From contig JBNMFK010000202.1 of NCBI GenBank assembly GCA_051269965.1, positions 1-7,141 of the forward strand: a DNA stretch of 7,141 nucleotides. The letters run 5' to 3'. Below are positions 5,996-7,141 of this stretch, piece after piece (the stretch's first letter is position 1; the number at the start of each line of letters is the position of its first letter). This stretch comes from Arcticibacterium sp051269965. GTDB taxonomy: Bacteria > Bacteroidota > Bacteroidia > Cytophagales > Spirosomataceae. The position numbers were made by a program, and so were the translations under genes. Under the pieces are notes generated by a model. That model saw only the letters and a list, made by a program, of their open reading frames with translations. It had not been told where the DNA came from and ran no database searches.

Positions 5996-6036
5996 AGTTA
6001 CAGGTAAAAAAAAGCCAAGAGCAAAAACCAAATTGC

Positions 6037-7141
6037 CTAATCCTCTTTCACTGCCACAGACGTCATTAACATTTTTCTGAGCTCACGGAAGTCATTTTTT
6101 AGTGTAGCGTACTCTTTATTTTTTTGAGATTGCTCTTGCATCTGAAATTCCAGTGCTTCCACTTTCTGTTCCAATGAAGCTGAAAGACTTTTCTCCTTAG
6201 TTAGATCCTTTTGAAGTTTACTGGTTCTTGCCTCCAAAGCTTTAATGGCTGCAAAGCTTACGCCGTCAAAATCTGCGGTGGCCAAGGTGGTGTCGTTTCC
6301 TATAGTGCCATAAGCATCTTCACCAAAATGATGATGGAAATCCTGAGCCATGACACCCCAATGACGATACTTAATTGGGCTTTGCCCTTTATAGTTCCAG
6401 GTACCGATACGCATTTCTGATACGCTCTTTAATACATGTTCACCATTTGAGGGAATGAAATTTTCTTTTTTAGTACTATCAGATATACTTGACCAGGAGT
6501 TAGCATTACCGAGGGCCATCAAGCCTATACTAGACGCCGACAAATCGTTATTTGTATATAGTTTATAACCATTATCAAAACGAGCAAAAAATCTATTATG
6601 TAGATCTGCTTTCAAGGAATCTCCCGACGTTCCAACGAAATCAGTCAAAACCATAGAGCCATAATGACCATTGGTTGTGGCCCGTGTTCCTATGGCCACA
6701 CTGTACGTGCTAGAGGCCTTTGTGCCATAACCCATTGCTGTAGAACGATTAGCAGACGCTTCTGTATTCTCACCCATAGCCGTGGAAGAAGGACCAGAAG
6801 CAATGGTGGAAGCCCCCATAGCCGTGGAATGATAACCAGTTGCCTCTGTAGACCTTCCCATAGCGGTGGAATAATCACCAAAAGCTTTTGTGTCATCTCC
6901 CATAGCGGTGGAGGCATAACCACTTGCCCTTGTAGACCTTCCCATTGCCGTGGCGTAAGTGCTGTCTGCCAATGTAGACGATCCCATAGCGGTGGAATAA
7001 TAACCAAAAGCTTTTGTGGTATCTCCCATAGCGGTGGAGGCATAACCAGTTGCCCTTGTAGACCTTCCCATTGCCGTGGCGTAAGTGCTGTCTGCCAATG
7101 TAGACGATCCCATAGCGGTGGAATAATTACCAAAAGCTTTT
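6037..7141 (-). CDS. YadA-head-like repeat protein with S74 chaperone domain, 5' end missing
   Basis: The frame is open to the window edge, so the N-terminus is not seen; residues are counted here from the Met codon at 7113-7111, which is internal. Residues 1-137 are ten 14-residue repeats of the STAMGxxTxAxGxY type, as in trimeric autotransporter heads (left-handed beta-roll). A linker region (138-207) leads to a peptidase S74 intramolecular chaperone domain (about 208-292), with SDSTKKENF (211-219; a candidate Ser/Lys cleavage dyad at S211 and K215/K216), WNYKGQ (239-244), RHWGVMAQDF (250-259) and DGVSFAAIKALE (283-294). A coiled coil (292-348) ends the chain. In phage tail spikes such domains drive trimerisation and then cut themselves off. 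The mature product is probably a trimeric surface or secreted fibre. No phage genes or membrane anchor are visible here. Confidence 0.88.
   Translation of the reverse strand, partial: KAFGNYSTAMGSSTLADSTYATAMGRSTRATGYASTAMGDTTKAFGYYSTAMGSSTLADSTYATAMGRSTRASGYASTAMGDDTKAFGDYSTAMGRSTEATGYHSTAMGASTIASGPSSTAMGENTEASANRSTAMGYGTKASSTYSVAIGTRATTNGHYGSMVLTDFVGTSGDSLKADLHNRFFARFDNGYKLYTNNDLSASSIGLMALGNANSWSSISDSTKKENFIPSNGEHVLKSVSEMRIGTWNYKGQSPIKYRHWGVMAQDFHHHFGEDAYGTIGNDTTLATADFDGVSFAAIKALEARTSKLQKDLTKEKSLSASLEQKVEALEFQMQEQSQKNKEYATLKNDFRELRKMLMTSVAVKED
6703..7141 (-). repeat. Array of 42-bp (14-codon) coding repeats
   Basis: Ten full units, plus a partial at the edge, encode STAMG or ATAMG followed by nine variable residues. 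The units nearest the S74 domain (6703-6870) diverge from one another (for example STAMGASTIASGPS, STAMGENTEASANR), while those toward the window edge are nearly identical in triplets. This is a coding array in one frame, not a CRISPR: there are no unique spacers. Confidence 0.9.
6877..7141 (-). repeat. 126-bp tandem duplication within the repeat array
   Basis: Bases 6877-7002 and 7003-7128 are a head-to-tail pair of 126-bp units (three 14-codon repeats each) that differ at about four positions. A third copy begins at 7129 and runs off the edge. Differences encode DTT to DDT, RAT to RAS and GYY to GDY. Synonymous positions are nearly all conserved, so this is recent DNA duplication rather than protein-level selection alone. 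Confidence 0.92.

Noticed and set aside
6211..6420. + strand open frame of 69 codons
   Set aside because: It lies entirely opposite the S74 chaperone domain and shows no family features.
6690..7133. Long - strand open frame overlapping the repeat array in another frame
   Set aside because: It repeats with the same 42-bp and 126-bp period because the DNA repeats; the peptide is Trp, Leu and Pro rich with no family, while the other frame gives clear YadA-head and S74 domains.
6703..7141. CRISPR-like array
   Set aside because: Units are contiguous 14-codon coding repeats without unique spacers.

Overview
The window looks like chromosome from a member of the Bacteroidota, probably of the Cytophagales type. 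Four things point that way: translation starts without clear Shine-Dalgarno sequences, an exact Bacteroidota-type promoter (TTG, 20 bp, TAnnTTTG) in front of a tRNA, a lipoprotein with a short QQK-type N-terminus, and a TraR/DksA-like protein with the PDNA-GR-SRMDAI signature that I know from this phylum. The assignment to order is inference from protein style, not from a search.

Bases 1-321 hold no intact gene. They contain the decayed 3' end of a TPR-like coding sequence with an in-frame stop (2-127), then a short open frame and a strong hairpin directly in front of trpC. Bases 322-4468 hold the second half of tryptophan biosynthesis on the + strand: trpC and trpF overlap by 4 bases, trpB follows after 50 bases, then a Dabb-domain lipoprotein gene, a 226-base spacer with repeats and hairpins, and trpA. 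These four enzymes take phosphoribosylanthranilate to tryptophan (TrpF isomerises it, TrpC closes the indole ring, TrpA releases indole, TrpB joins it to serine). The genes for the first steps (trpE, trpG, trpD) are not adjacent upstream, and trpB and trpA, whose products form one complex, are split by an unrelated gene.

Bases 4546-5430 encode FabD, which loads malonyl groups onto acyl carrier protein for fatty acid synthesis. It is followed by tRNA-Gln(TTG) with its own promoter and a strong intrinsic terminator. On the - strand, converging on that terminator, lie a small C4 zinc-finger protein of the TraR/DksA family (5666-5995) and, upstream of it, the 3' part of a gene for a large repeat protein (6037 to beyond 7141). 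That protein has YadA-head-like 14-residue repeats, an S74 intramolecular chaperone domain and a terminal coiled coil. Its DNA shows a 126-bp tandem duplication about 97% identical that runs off the window edge.

Most of the window is ordinary housekeeping content. I do not see a clear undescribed system. The items most worth a second look are the hairpin and short frame before trpC, the gene and spacer that separate trpB from trpA, and the recently expanding repeat array in the S74 protein.
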